This document shows, piece by piece, positions 42,341-51,009 of a stretch of DNA of 64,000 nucleotides. A model generated the notes under the pieces. That model did not search any database, was not told the origin of the DNA, and worked only from the letters and a program-made list of their open reading frames with translations. How positions within the stretch are numbered: the first letter of the stretch is position 1; every line of letters starts with the position of its first letter. Location: contig NZ_CP040936.1 in the NCBI RefSeq assembly GCF_006352025.1, positions 4,218,001-4,282,000 of the forward strand. The letters run 5' to 3'. The position numbers were made by a program, and so were the translations under genes. The stretch is from Hymenobacter sp. DG01 (GTDB taxonomy: Bacteria; Bacteroidota; Bacteroidia; Cytophagales; Hymenobacteraceae).

Positions 42341-44266
42341 TTAAGGCTGCACCACGAAGCCGCCCTGCGCGGGTAGCGTCACGCTGATAGTATTGCCTGC
42401 CGCCCGCGTGCTGAAGCTACGGTTGGTGTTTCCGTCGGTGATGAGTGTGCCGCTTTGAAGACCCAGCTTGCTGAGGTTAACCTGAATGGTTTTGGGTGCG
42501 TCGGTGGCGTTGATGCCGGCCACGTACCAGGCGCCGCCGGGTGCCTGCCGGGCCAATACCACGTACTCGCCAGGGAAACCGTCGAGCAGCTTCACATCGG
42601 CCCAACGCGGCGGCAGCTTCTTCACGAAGTCCTGCACATAGGTCGGCTGCGCGGCCATGCCCTCAGGCACCTCGGCGTAATGCTGTATGCCCGATTGAAA
42701 CAACACCGACAAGGCCAGCTCGAAGGCGTTGCTGGTGCGGCGCTCTTTGCCCCGTATCTCCGAAAACGCCATGGGCGTGAAGTCCATCGGGCCCACGGCG
42801 TTGCGGGTGAAGGGCAGCGTGGCGCAGTGAGTGGCCTCCTGGTCGGTGTTGCGCTGGTCGAAGGTCAGGAACTCAAAGCCCTTCACGGCTTCCATGGTCA
42901 TCAGGTTGGGGTAGGTGCGGTTCCAGCCCCGGGGTAGGGTAGCGCCGTGAAAGTTCACGAGCAGGCCCGCCTGCGCGGCATCCACGAGCAAATCCTGGTA
43001 GTAGTTCATGAACGACTGCCCATCGCCCCCGAAGAAGTCGATTTTCACTCCGGCCACGCCCATCTGCTTGATGCGGGCAAACTCCTGGCGGCGGCTTTCG
43101 GGCTCAAACAGCACGTTGGTGGGCGTTTGCGGAGCCTCGTTCCAGCGGCCGTTCGAGTTGTACCACACCAGCAGGCCCACGTTTTGCGAGCGGGCGTACC
43201 GGGCCAGCTCCTGGGTTTTGTCGTAGCCGATTTGCTTGTCCCAGAGCGCATCGACCAGGCAGTAGCGCCAGCCCATGCCCGCGGCGTAGTCGATGAAGCG
43301 GCGCTGCACGTCGTAGGTGGTGTTTTGGTCGCCCATCAGCACCCACGACCACGACGATTTGCCGGGCGCCTCGGTGAGCACCGGCGTGGTGGCGGGTGCG
43401 CTCAGGTCCGTCGTCAGCGTCGATTCAACGATGGGCGCCAGCGAGTTGCCGACCACCACTACGCGCCAGGGTGTGCTCCACGGCAGGCGGCTTTCGGGCA
43501 GTAGGGCCGCGTCGGGCGTGGTTTTTTCGGGGGGCTGCGGAAAGGCAATGCCGTACTCCGCATCCGGCGACTCGTGGGCTAGGTGGGTGCCCGCGTAATT
43601 GCGGCCCATACCGGCCTCGGTCAGCAGCACCCAGTGCCCATTGGTTTGAAACAAGGCCGGGAATGACCAGCCCTGCCCGATGGTAGAGGGCGTGCCGGCT
43701 GCTATACCACGCTGGTAATTCTCCTCGTACGAGGGCTGGGTGTTGGCAAACCCGGTTTGGGCTTTGGCATGGGGGTGCAGCCAGCCCTTGGCCCCGGCCG
43801 GCAGGTGAAACGTAGTGCTTTCGGCCGTGATGCGCTGCACCTCCTGGCTTGGTCCTTCCAGTACGTACTGAAATGCTACCCCATCATTCGACACCTGAAA
43901 CACCACACTAAGCTCCGGCGCTCCGGCTGCCCCCGTAAAGTGCAGCACGCGCCGGTTGGCCTGGTAGCGGCAGTTTTCGCGCTTGTCAGTGGTCAGCTGG
44001 TAGCTGTCGGTTACGGTGGTTTGCTTGTCGGCTTTCTTGAATTTGAGTCCCTGGGTGAGGTCGGCGCTAGCCAGGCGCAGGCCCAGGTGGGAGGGCCGCA
44101 GCAGCTCGGTCTGGCGGTAGCGCACGGTGTAGGTGGGCTGCCCCTGAGCGGTTACAGCTACCGTCACCTGCACGTCCCCATTGGGGCTTTTGATACGGAT
44201 GGGCTTAGCGGCCTGGGCTGCGGCGAGGGGCAGTACCAGCAAGCAAAGCAGTGGAAAGAAGCGCAT
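42341..44266 (-). CDS. Secreted glycoside hydrolase family 97 alpha-glycosidase
   Basis: A 641-residue protein with signal peptide MRFFPLLCLLVLPLAAAQAA. The N-terminal beta-sandwich (IRIKSPNGDVQVTVAVTAQG ... SDGVAF-like NDGVAFQYVLEGPSQEV) leads into a TIM barrel (MGWRYCLVDALWDKQIGYDK, VGLLVWYNSNGRWNE, MGVAGVKIDFFGGDGQSFMN) and a C-terminal sandwich. The Asp in GVKIDFFGGDGQ fits the nucleophile of the retaining (alpha-galactosidase-like) GH97 branch, not the inverting SusB branch. It would remove alpha-linked galactose or glucuronic-type side groups; the exact sugar is inferred. Confidence 0.9.
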   Translation of the reverse strand: MRFFPLLCLLVLPLAAAQAAKPIRIKSPNGDVQVTVAVTAQGQPTYTVRYRQTELLRPSHLGLRLASADLTQGLKFKKADKQTTVTDSYQLTTDKRENCRYQANRRVLHFTGAAGAPELSVVFQVSNDGVAFQYVLEGPSQEVQRITAESTTFHLPAGAKGWLHPHAKAQTGFANTQPSYEENYQRGIAAGTPSTIGQGWSFPALFQTNGHWVLLTEAGMGRNYAGTHLAHESPDAEYGIAFPQPPEKTTPDAALLPESRLPWSTPWRVVVVGNSLAPIVESTLTTDLSAPATTPVLTEAPGKSSWSWVLMGDQNTTYDVQRRFIDYAAGMGWRYCLVDALWDKQIGYDKTQELARYARSQNVGLLVWYNSNGRWNEAPQTPTNVLFEPESRRQEFARIKQMGVAGVKIDFFGGDGQSFMNYYQDLLVDAAQAGLLVNFHGATLPRGWNRTYPNLMTMEAVKGFEFLTFDQRNTDQEATHCATLPFTRNAVGPMDFTPMAFSEIRGKERRTSNAFELALSVLFQSGIQHYAEVPEGMAAQPTYVQDFVKKLPPRWADVKLLDGFPGEYVVLARQAPGGAWYVAGINATDAPKTIQVNLSKLGLQSGTLITDGNTNRSFSTRAAGNTISVTLPAQGGFVVQP

Positions 44267-44299
44267 AGAAAAAGAAGGTAGGAGCTGGCAAACCGCGGA

Positions 44300-45985
44300 T
44301 TATTTCTTGTACATGGGGTCGTGCCCTTCGTACTTCAGCCACTTGAAGGAGGCCGTATTGGTAGTGGGCTGCCCGGCCGAGGTGCCGTACATGCCATATA
44401 GGCAGCCAATGAAGCCGCCCGCTACCTGCGTGCTCAGGAAGCGCGCATCCACCTTGTCTTTCAGCAGCGTGTAGTTATTCCCGTCCTCCGAAAAGCGGAA
44501 GCTGTAGGTGTCGCCATCGGCATTGATGCGCAGTTGCACCTTGCCGGCTGCTGCTTTCAGGGGCGCTTTGGCCAGCAGTTCGGTGTTCTTCGCGTCGGCG
44601 GTGCTCTTGAGCAGCTGCACCACGGGCTTGCCACCTTCTACCGATTTGCAGAGGTAGTAGAAGTGCTTCTCATCCTGGAACACCACCAGGCCCGCCGTTT
44701 CATTTTCGGCCTTGGCGGCAAACGTCAGCTCGGTTTCGGCGCTGCCGTACATGTGCTGCTGCCGCTTGCCGATGAATGCCGGGTTGCCGAGCTCGGCTAT
44801 GGTTTCGGGTTTCAGCTTCAGCGTAAGGCCTTTGGCTTTACTCAAGGAGAAATTGGTGCTGTCCACGGTGCGCATGAACAGCAACGCAGGGTCGAGTTGC
44901 TTCTCGAAGGTGAGCGTGTAGCTGAAGTTGCCGCTTTGGGGCCGGGCATCTTTTTGCTTGACTTCCGGGAACTTGGCGGGGTAGGAGTACTGCACGCCGT
45001 TCGGGCCCGGCACCGTAACCGGCCACTCGTCTTTCCACTCCACGGGCACGATAAACGTTTCGCGGCCGGTATTATAGAAATTGCCCTCGTAAGGCCGCAC
45101 AGCCAGGAAAATGGCGTAGGTCTTGCCATCGGGCCCTTCCACAAACTGCGCGTGGCCTGCCGAGGTAATGGGGTCTTTGCGGTCTTTGGGCAGCTCACGC
45201 TGCGAGAGGATGGGGTTTTTCTCGTAGGGTACAAACGGCCCCAGCGCCGACTTGCTGCGGAACACTACCTCGGTGTGGTTCACCGAGGTGCCGCCCTCAG
45301 CTGCATAGAGGTAGTACCAGTCGCCGCGCTTCATAATGTGCGGCCCTTCAATCCAGACGGGCTTTTTGCTCAAGTCCACGCCACCGTTCACCAGCATTTT
45401 GGCCTCGCCCACGGTTTGCAGCTTCACGGGGTCCAGCTCAATCATCTTGATGGAGCGGTGGCCGTCGTAGAGTGGCTTGTTATCGGGTGGGTCGCTGTTG
45501 TAGATGACGTAGGCTTTGCTACCCTCGAAGAACAGGGAAGGATCAATGCCCTTTACCTCCGGCAGGAAAATAGGGTCGCTCCAGGGGCCAGCGGGGTTTT
45601 TGGCCGTCACCACGAAGTTGCCTTTGTGGTCAATCAGCGTGCAGGTGACGTAAAATGTGCCGTTGTGGTGTTCAATAGCCGGGGCAAACAGACCGCGCGT
45701 CATCCGGTCGCCCAGGAAGTTCATCTGGGAAGGCCGGCTAATTACATTGCCGATCTGCTTCCAGTTTTTGAGGTCTTTGCTGTGAAAAACCGGAATGCCG
45801 GGGAAATAGGAGAAAGTAGAGTTAACCAGGTAATAATCAGAACCTACCTTGATGACGCTGGGGTCAGGGTAGAAGCCTGTCATGATAGGATTAGTCAACT
45901 CAATCGATTGTGCGGAAAGCACGAAGCTGCGAAGCAGCAAGGCCATCAGGAAAACAAAAGATGTCTTCGTTCGTGGTAGTCGCAT
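44300..45985 (-). CDS. Secreted GH43 beta-xylosidase/arabinofuranosidase (XynB-type), first gene of the hydrolase run
   Basis: A 561-residue protein with signal peptide (MRLPRTKTSFVFLMALLLRS ... LSAQ). GH43 catalytic pieces are TGFYPDPSVIKVGSDYYLV (base Asp), VKGIDPSLFFEGSKAYVIYN (second Asp) and VWIEGPHIMKRGDWYYLYAA (acid Glu). The C2 concanavalin-like domain from about 345 contains FMRTVDSTNFSLSKAKGLTL and ends with GGFIGCLYGMYGTSAG. This layout is the standard beta-xylosidase of xylan operons. It is 33 bases upstream of GH97. Confidence 0.94.
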   Translation of the reverse strand: MRLPRTKTSFVFLMALLLRSFVLSAQSIELTNPIMTGFYPDPSVIKVGSDYYLVNSTFSYFPGIPVFHSKDLKNWKQIGNVISRPSQMNFLGDRMTRGLFAPAIEHHNGTFYVTCTLIDHKGNFVVTAKNPAGPWSDPIFLPEVKGIDPSLFFEGSKAYVIYNSDPPDNKPLYDGHRSIKMIELDPVKLQTVGEAKMLVNGGVDLSKKPVWIEGPHIMKRGDWYYLYAAEGGTSVNHTEVVFRSKSALGPFVPYEKNPILSQRELPKDRKDPITSAGHAQFVEGPDGKTYAIFLAVRPYEGNFYNTGRETFIVPVEWKDEWPVTVPGPNGVQYSYPAKFPEVKQKDARPQSGNFSYTLTFEKQLDPALLFMRTVDSTNFSLSKAKGLTLKLKPETIAELGNPAFIGKRQQHMYGSAETELTFAAKAENETAGLVVFQDEKHFYYLCKSVEGGKPVVQLLKSTADAKNTELLAKAPLKAAAGKVQLRINADGDTYSFRFSEDGNNYTLLKDKVDARFLSTQVAGGFIGCLYGMYGTSAGQPTTNTASFKWLKYEGHDPMYKK

Positions 45986-46209
45986 GCGGAGGAAGGAAGG
46001 TGAATGTTCTGCAATGTTTAAGCAAGTTGCCCGGCAATGACAAGGATTTATTTGAAAGGCCGCATAAGAGGGGCTCCAGCTTGGGGCCCGACAGCTCGTC
46101 AGTATTATTCCTGCTGCTTCCTGTTAAACTGCGCAACGCCGAAGCATAAGAAGCACCCTCTAGCTGCTGCCGCGTGAGTTGCGACCGGACATTTCCTACC
46201 CTTATGTTT

Positions 46210-46818
46210 ATGGCGAAGCCTTTCGTGTTGCTGCTAGGTGTGGCTTTGGGGCTGCTGAGCGGTTCGGCGCGGGGGCAGGCTCCCACACCCCTGCACGCAT
46301 TCCTGCAGCAGAATTTCGACAGCACCGTTGTCTTCCAGAGCTGCTCTGGTTCGATCAATTCGCCCGACTACCTGATTCTGGCTAAGTACCAGGGGCGGCT
46401 GGAGTTTTTTACTTACCGCAGCCCGTACCGTCAGGCCCTGGGGCACTACTTCCCCGGCCGGCTGCAGCAGAAATTCGCGGAGGAAGAACGCCGATTCCGG
46501 GCGACTCTGCCGGATACTAACCGGTATCTGCTGCCCCAGCTGGTGGGCAGCGCCACCCTTGGCGGCAGCTGGCGCCTCCTGAATCCGCCCGGCTTATGGG
46601 AGTTGCGAGGGGATCAACAGCTTCCCAAAGCCGCCTCCAGGTGCGTGATAGAAGATGGGGAAGAGAATACCTTCTATTTGATTACCAGGAAATCAATCCG
46701 GGTTGCGCGCTTTTACGCGCCTGAATTTTATGAGCAGTGCGCCGGAACCGACCCGGACCGGCAACGGGCCATCAGGGCCAGAGATGCGCTGCGTGCCTTG
46801 CTTCAGGAACCCCGGTAG
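46210..46818 (+). CDS. Small secreted protein of unknown function
   Basis: A 202-residue protein. The ATG at 46210 is chosen because the 5' leader and signal peptide then align base for base with those of the S9 peptidase gene at 46947 (MAKPFVLLLGVALGLLSGSA here). The mature part has no recognised domain. It contains FQSCSGSINSPDYLILAKYQGRLEFFTYRS (see 46330-46415), a Tyr/Arg-rich beta pattern, Cys pairs at about residues 42 and 177, and a C-terminal Arg-rich helix. A secreted, disulfide-containing protein is all that can be said. Confidence 0.7.
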   Translation: MAKPFVLLLGVALGLLSGSARGQAPTPLHAFLQQNFDSTVVFQSCSGSINSPDYLILAKYQGRLEFFTYRSPYRQALGHYFPGRLQQKFAEEERRFRATLPDTNRYLLPQLVGSATLGGSWRLLNPPGLWELRGDQQLPKAASRCVIEDGEENTFYLITRKSIRVARFYAPEFYEQCAGTDPDRQRAIRARDALRALLQEPR

Positions 46819-46946
46819 CAGCCAAGCGGGTGGTAAGCGGGAGCGTGCCTTTCTGCCGCAACGTAATGCAACGCCGGCCCGCTGGCTATGTCCATTGCAA
46901 GCCGTGGCGTAAGTTGCGGCTCGACACACTTCCTACCCCTGCTTTC

Positions 46947-49400
46947 ATGTTGAAGTCTTCCGTATTGCCGCTGGGTGCGGTGCTGATGTTGCTGGCCGGC
47001 TCGGCCAAAGCCCAGCAGCTGGGCCCGCTCACCGTTGAGAAGATTATGCGCGACCCGGCCCAGTGGCTGGGCAGCTCCCCTAATAATATTGCCTGGGCCG
47101 AGGATGGCAAAACCATCTACTTCACCTGGAACCCCGAAAAAGCCCGCCGCGACTCTCTCTACCGCCTTTCGCCTACCGGGGGCGCCCCGCGCAAAGTGAG
47201 CCTGCGGGAGCAGCAAAGCCTGCCCACCCAGGCCGGCGAGTACGACCAGCGCTACACCCGTAAGGTGTACGAGAAGGACGGCGACATCTACCTGCTCGAC
47301 CTGAAAACCCAGCGCGTGCGCCGCGTAACCAACACCGCCGAGCGCGAAACCGATGCCCAGTTTGCCCTCCAGGGCCGCGCCATCAGCTACACCCGCGCCG
47401 GCAACCTGTTCACCTGGGACCCTACCACCGGCGAAACCACCCAGCGCACCGATTTCCGCCGCGGCAACAAGCCGGCCTCGGGCGAGCCAACCGATAAATC
47501 GGAGAAGTTTCTGAAGGCCCAGCAGCTGGCTTTGTTTGAGGTGCTGCGCGGCAAGGATCAGGACGCCAAGGCCCGGCAGCAGCTGCAGAAAGCATTGTCC
47601 AAATTGCGCCCTAAGGCCATTTGGCTGGGCCAGCAAACCGTGCGCAACCTGCGCCTCTCACCCAATGGCCGCTACGTAACCTACACCCTGGTGCAGGAGC
47701 CCGCCGCGGAGAAAGTAGCCTTGGTGCCCAACTTCGTGACGGCCTCCGGCTTCACCGAGGACATCAGCACCCGCACCAAGGTAGGCGCCGCCCAAACCGC
47801 CTACCAGCTGGGCCTCTACGATGTGGGTCGGGATACTACCTTCGTGCTGGGCTATAAGGAGTTGAAAGGCCTCGATGAGCAGCCGGCCTACCGCAAGGAG
47901 TACCCGCTGCAGGCCAAAGCGCCTACCCCCCCCGACGCGGCCAAAGCCTCCGACGCGAAAAAAGAAAAGCCCGCCACTGAGGTGCGCCGCGTGATTCCGT
48001 TTGGTCCGTTCTGGTCTGATAACGGGCAGCATGCCTTCCTCGTCATCCGCAGCACCGATAACAAGGACCGATGGATTGTGGCCCTCGACCCGGCCACCCA
48101 GAAAATCAGCCTCCTGGACCGCCAGCATGACGACGCCTGGATTAACGGCCCTGGCATTGGCTACGATGAAGGCAATGTGGGCTGGATGCCCGACAACCGC
48201 CGTATCTGGTTCCAGAGCGAAGAAACTGGTTTCAGTCACCTCTACACCGCCGATATTACTTCGGGCCAGAAAAAGGCCCTGACCAATGGCCGCTGGGAAG
48301 TGCAGAAAGCCCAGCTCAGTCGCGACCGGAAAACCTGGTACCTCACGGCCAACAAAACCCACCCCGGCGAGCAGCACTTTTACCGCATGCCCCTGGAAGG
48401 CGGTGCCATGACCCAGATTACGACCCTGCCCGGCGCCAGTGAAGTCACCCTTTCCCCCGACGAGAAGACCCTCGCCGTGCGCTACAGCACCTCCAATAAG
48501 CCCTGGGAGCTGTTTGTGATGGATAACAAGCCCGGCGCCAAAATGCGCCAGCTCACCCACAGCACTACCCCCGAGTTTGAGAGCTACCCCTGGCGCGCCC
48601 CCGAAGTCATCAGCTACAAGGCCCGCGACGGAGCCGAGGTGTACGCCCGCCTCTACCGCCCGGCCAATGCCGTGGCTCAGGGCCCGGCCGTGATTTTCGT
48701 GCACGGGGCCGGCTACCTCCAGAACGCTCATAAGTGGTGGAGCCAGTACTTCCGGGAGTACATGTTTCATAACCTGCTGGCTGACAAGGGATACACTGTA
48801 CTCGACATCGACTACCGGGGCTCCGCTGGCTACGGCCGCGACGTGCGCACGGGCATCTACCGCTACATGGGCGGCAAGGACCTCACCGACCAGGTGGACG
48901 GGGCCAAACTCCTGACCGAGAAGTACGGCGTCAGCCCCCAGCGCATTGGTATTTACGGTGGCTCCTATGGCGGCTTCATCACCCTGATGGCCATGTTCAC
49001 CCAGCCCGACGTGTTCCAGGCCGGAGCCGCCCTACGCTCGGTTACCGACTGGGCCCACTACAACCACGGCTACACCGACAACATCCTCAACGAGCCCTAC
49101 AACGACAGCCTGGCCTACGCCCGATCCTCGCCCATTAACTACGCCGCCGGCCTGAAAGGCCACCTGCTCATGTGCCACGGCATGGTCGATACCAACGTGC
49201 ACTTCCAGGACATTGTGCGCCTCTCGCAGCGCCTCATCGAGCTGAAAAAGGACAACTGGGAGCTGGCCGTGTACCCGGTGGAGGACCACGGCTTCGTGGA
49301 GCCCTCCTCCTGGACCGACGAGTACAAGCGCATTCTGAAGCTGTTCGAAGCCACCCTGAACCCTGCCGCGCCGGCCGCGCGCACAACGGGCGGGCAGTAG
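46947..49400 (+). CDS. S9 family prolyl-oligopeptidase-type serine peptidase (DPP IV-like)
   Basis: An 817-residue secreted protein. The ATG at 46947 yields signal peptide MLKSSVLPLGAVLMLLAGSA ... KAQ; the longer frame to 46737 runs inside the previous gene. The N-terminal part is the beta-propeller (DGKTIYFTWNPEKARRDSLY ... SHLYTADITSGQKKALTNG). The C-terminal hydrolase domain begins near 600 and carries the nucleophile in GIYGGSYGGFITLMAMF, the Asp in CHGMVDTNVHFQD and His in VYPVEDHGFVEPSSW. It probably cleaves peptides in the periplasm. Its stop is three bases before the next gene's start, implying coupling. Confidence 0.94.
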   Translation: MLKSSVLPLGAVLMLLAGSAKAQQLGPLTVEKIMRDPAQWLGSSPNNIAWAEDGKTIYFTWNPEKARRDSLYRLSPTGGAPRKVSLREQQSLPTQAGEYDQRYTRKVYEKDGDIYLLDLKTQRVRRVTNTAERETDAQFALQGRAISYTRAGNLFTWDPTTGETTQRTDFRRGNKPASGEPTDKSEKFLKAQQLALFEVLRGKDQDAKARQQLQKALSKLRPKAIWLGQQTVRNLRLSPNGRYVTYTLVQEPAAEKVALVPNFVTASGFTEDISTRTKVGAAQTAYQLGLYDVGRDTTFVLGYKELKGLDEQPAYRKEYPLQAKAPTPPDAAKASDAKKEKPATEVRRVIPFGPFWSDNGQHAFLVIRSTDNKDRWIVALDPATQKISLLDRQHDDAWINGPGIGYDEGNVGWMPDNRRIWFQSEETGFSHLYTADITSGQKKALTNGRWEVQKAQLSRDRKTWYLTANKTHPGEQHFYRMPLEGGAMTQITTLPGASEVTLSPDEKTLAVRYSTSNKPWELFVMDNKPGAKMRQLTHSTTPEFESYPWRAPEVISYKARDGAEVYARLYRPANAVAQGPAVIFVHGAGYLQNAHKWWSQYFREYMFHNLLADKGYTVLDIDYRGSAGYGRDVRTGIYRYMGGKDLTDQVDGAKLLTEKYGVSPQRIGIYGGSYGGFITLMAMFTQPDVFQAGAALRSVTDWAHYNHGYTDNILNEPYNDSLAYARSSPINYAAGLKGHLLMCHGMVDTNVHFQDIVRLSQRLIELKKDNWELAVYPVEDHGFVEPSSWTDEYKRILKLFEATLNPAAPAARTTGGQ

Positions 49401-49403
49401 CCG

Positions 49404-50669
49404 ATGGCCAGCCGATTTTCCGGGCTGCTCCGGCAGGCAGTAGGGTGTACCTTGCTGATGCTGCTGGCAACCGTCTCGTTTCTGTTTTCGCCTCCGCCCC
49501 GTACCGAAGCTGAATACTGCGGCACCTACCTGCACCTGACCTCATGGGCTGGCTTCACGGCCAACTGCGACGGGTTTGTGTACATGGAAGACGCCCGGCA
49601 CCCCCAGCACCTTCTGGAGCCGAAGGAAGTCCGCCAGTCGCGCCCCTTGTTTATTCTGCTGGGTACGGCCGTGGGCTACCCCTGCACATGGTTGGTAAAA
49701 GGGCTTACGGCCAGTGGCCTGCTACCCCCGCAGGTACTGGCCCACCTGCCGGCCAAGTATCAGCCCCTGCTGGGGTTTTACATCGGCTATGTGCTGCTCA
49801 ACTACTTGGTGCTGCTGGGCAGTATGCTGCTCTTCATCCGGCTATACCATCAGCTAAGGCCAGGGCGTAATGAGTCTGTAATGTTGGGTACCCTGCTCGT
49901 GTTTTTCGTTTCGAATCAGGTAACCAAAGCCTTTTTCTGGACGGTGCACCAGCAGATGTTTACGTTTCTGGTGCCGCTGTTTTGCGTGTACCTGCTCCTG
50001 GAGCCCACCCGGCCTGCCCTGCGCACTCCCGCCCAAATAGCAGGCTGGGCTTTTTTGACGGGAGCTCTGGCGCTGGTGTACGGCAGCTTTGTGCTGGTGC
50101 TGCCCTGCCTGCTCTACAGCCTGTGGCGGCAAAACCGACCCATGCGCCTGCCTTACCTCCTGGGGCTGGGGGTAGGCGCCGGACTGCTGTTCATGCTCCC
50201 AACCCTGGCCTGGATTGGCCTGCTGCGCCTGCGGGGCGTTACATACTATAATCACGAGGCCCAAGCCTACCACCAGCTGGTCTGGCTGCTGGAGGTGTTT
50301 CGGCTGCCCGCCGCCGGTTTTGCGGCCTTGGTGCGGCAGAATGCCGGCCGCTACTTCGCCACGTTGCCCGCCGTGGGAGTGTTTATCGGGCTGGTACTGG
50401 GGCTGCTAGGGCTGCGGAGCTACTTCCAGTGGCCGGTTAAGCGGCCGGCGCTAGGAGTGCTAGCCGGGCTCCTGGGGCTGTTTGTGGGGTTTTTCGCGGT
50501 GCTGGGTTACTACCAGGAGCGCCTTACGTTTATTTTGGTGTCGCTGCTGCTGTGCCTGCTGGTAGCCCTGCTGCCGCCCCGGTTACCCCGGTGGTCGGGG
50601 TGGGTAGCGGTGGGTGGAGCCCTGGGGTGGCACTTATGGCAGGTGGTATCCTACGGTCCGTTTTCCTGA
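49404..50669 (+). CDS. Polytopic membrane protein of unknown function
   Basis: A 421-residue integral membrane protein with about ten hydrophobic segments. The first extracytoplasmic loop (AEYCGTYLHLTSWAGFTANCDGFVYMEDARHP, starting at 49513) is acidic and holds two Cys. The general pattern, long hydrophobic helices with an early soluble loop, resembles GT-C-type or polymer-handling membrane proteins, but no diagnostic motif is seen and I do not recognise the family. It lies three bases after the S9 peptidase stop, so translation is probably coupled, and the two may act together at the envelope. Confidence 0.65.
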   Translation: MASRFSGLLRQAVGCTLLMLLATVSFLFSPPPRTEAEYCGTYLHLTSWAGFTANCDGFVYMEDARHPQHLLEPKEVRQSRPLFILLGTAVGYPCTWLVKGLTASGLLPPQVLAHLPAKYQPLLGFYIGYVLLNYLVLLGSMLLFIRLYHQLRPGRNESVMLGTLLVFFVSNQVTKAFFWTVHQQMFTFLVPLFCVYLLLEPTRPALRTPAQIAGWAFLTGALALVYGSFVLVLPCLLYSLWRQNRPMRLPYLLGLGVGAGLLFMLPTLAWIGLLRLRGVTYYNHEAQAYHQLVWLLEVFRLPAAGFAALVRQNAGRYFATLPAVGVFIGLVLGLLGLRSYFQWPVKRPALGVLAGLLGLFVGFFAVLGYYQERLTFILVSLLLCLLVALLPPRLPRWSGWVAVGGALGWHLWQVVSYGPFS

Positions 50670-51009
50670 TGGCAGGTAAGGGTAAACTGCTTTGGTTCAC
50701 TGGCATGCGACTGGCCTGTAGTGCGCGAAAAAGCAAATCCGGGTACTTGGTACAGTAGGTTTCAGGTTGCTGCTTCGGGTAGGTAGCGGCCCGGGGGTAG
50801 CAGTTAGGGGCGTTATATCGAAAGACACATTCACGGCCAAGCACCCCGGCTGTATTCGATAGTATCTGGTAGAGGAGGCACTTAGCGGGAATTGATAATT
50901 CAGCCGCTCACCCATCTATAAAACTTGTAGCTTTGCAGCCCCATCCGACAGTTCCGGCTGGCTGGGGCAGGGGCTGCCGGCCCCTCGCGTACTTCTACCT
51001 TACAAGCTG
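50670..51009. other. Intergenic region upstream of metK
   Basis: This 340-base stretch carries no convincing gene. Near its end is a -7 element (50928-50935). I looked for a SAM-type riboswitch here and saw no GGCAACC/GGTGCCAATTCC pair. The region includes A/T-rich patches near 50,880-50,930 that would suit a promoter. Confidence 0.5.
50928..50935 (+). promoter_or_regulatory. -7 element TAGCTTTG of metK
   Basis: An exact TAnnTTTG match 74 bases before the metK ATG. The -33 side is not clear: the nearest TTG is too far upstream. Confidence 0.6.

Noticed and set aside
44534..45979. A 481-codon plus-strand frame opposite the first GH43 gene
   Set aside because: Antisense shadow; GH43 catalytic motifs are on the minus strand.
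50670..51009. A possible SAM riboswitch in front of metK
   Set aside because: No GGCAACC plus GGTGCCAATTCC pair or P1-P4 layout could be found.
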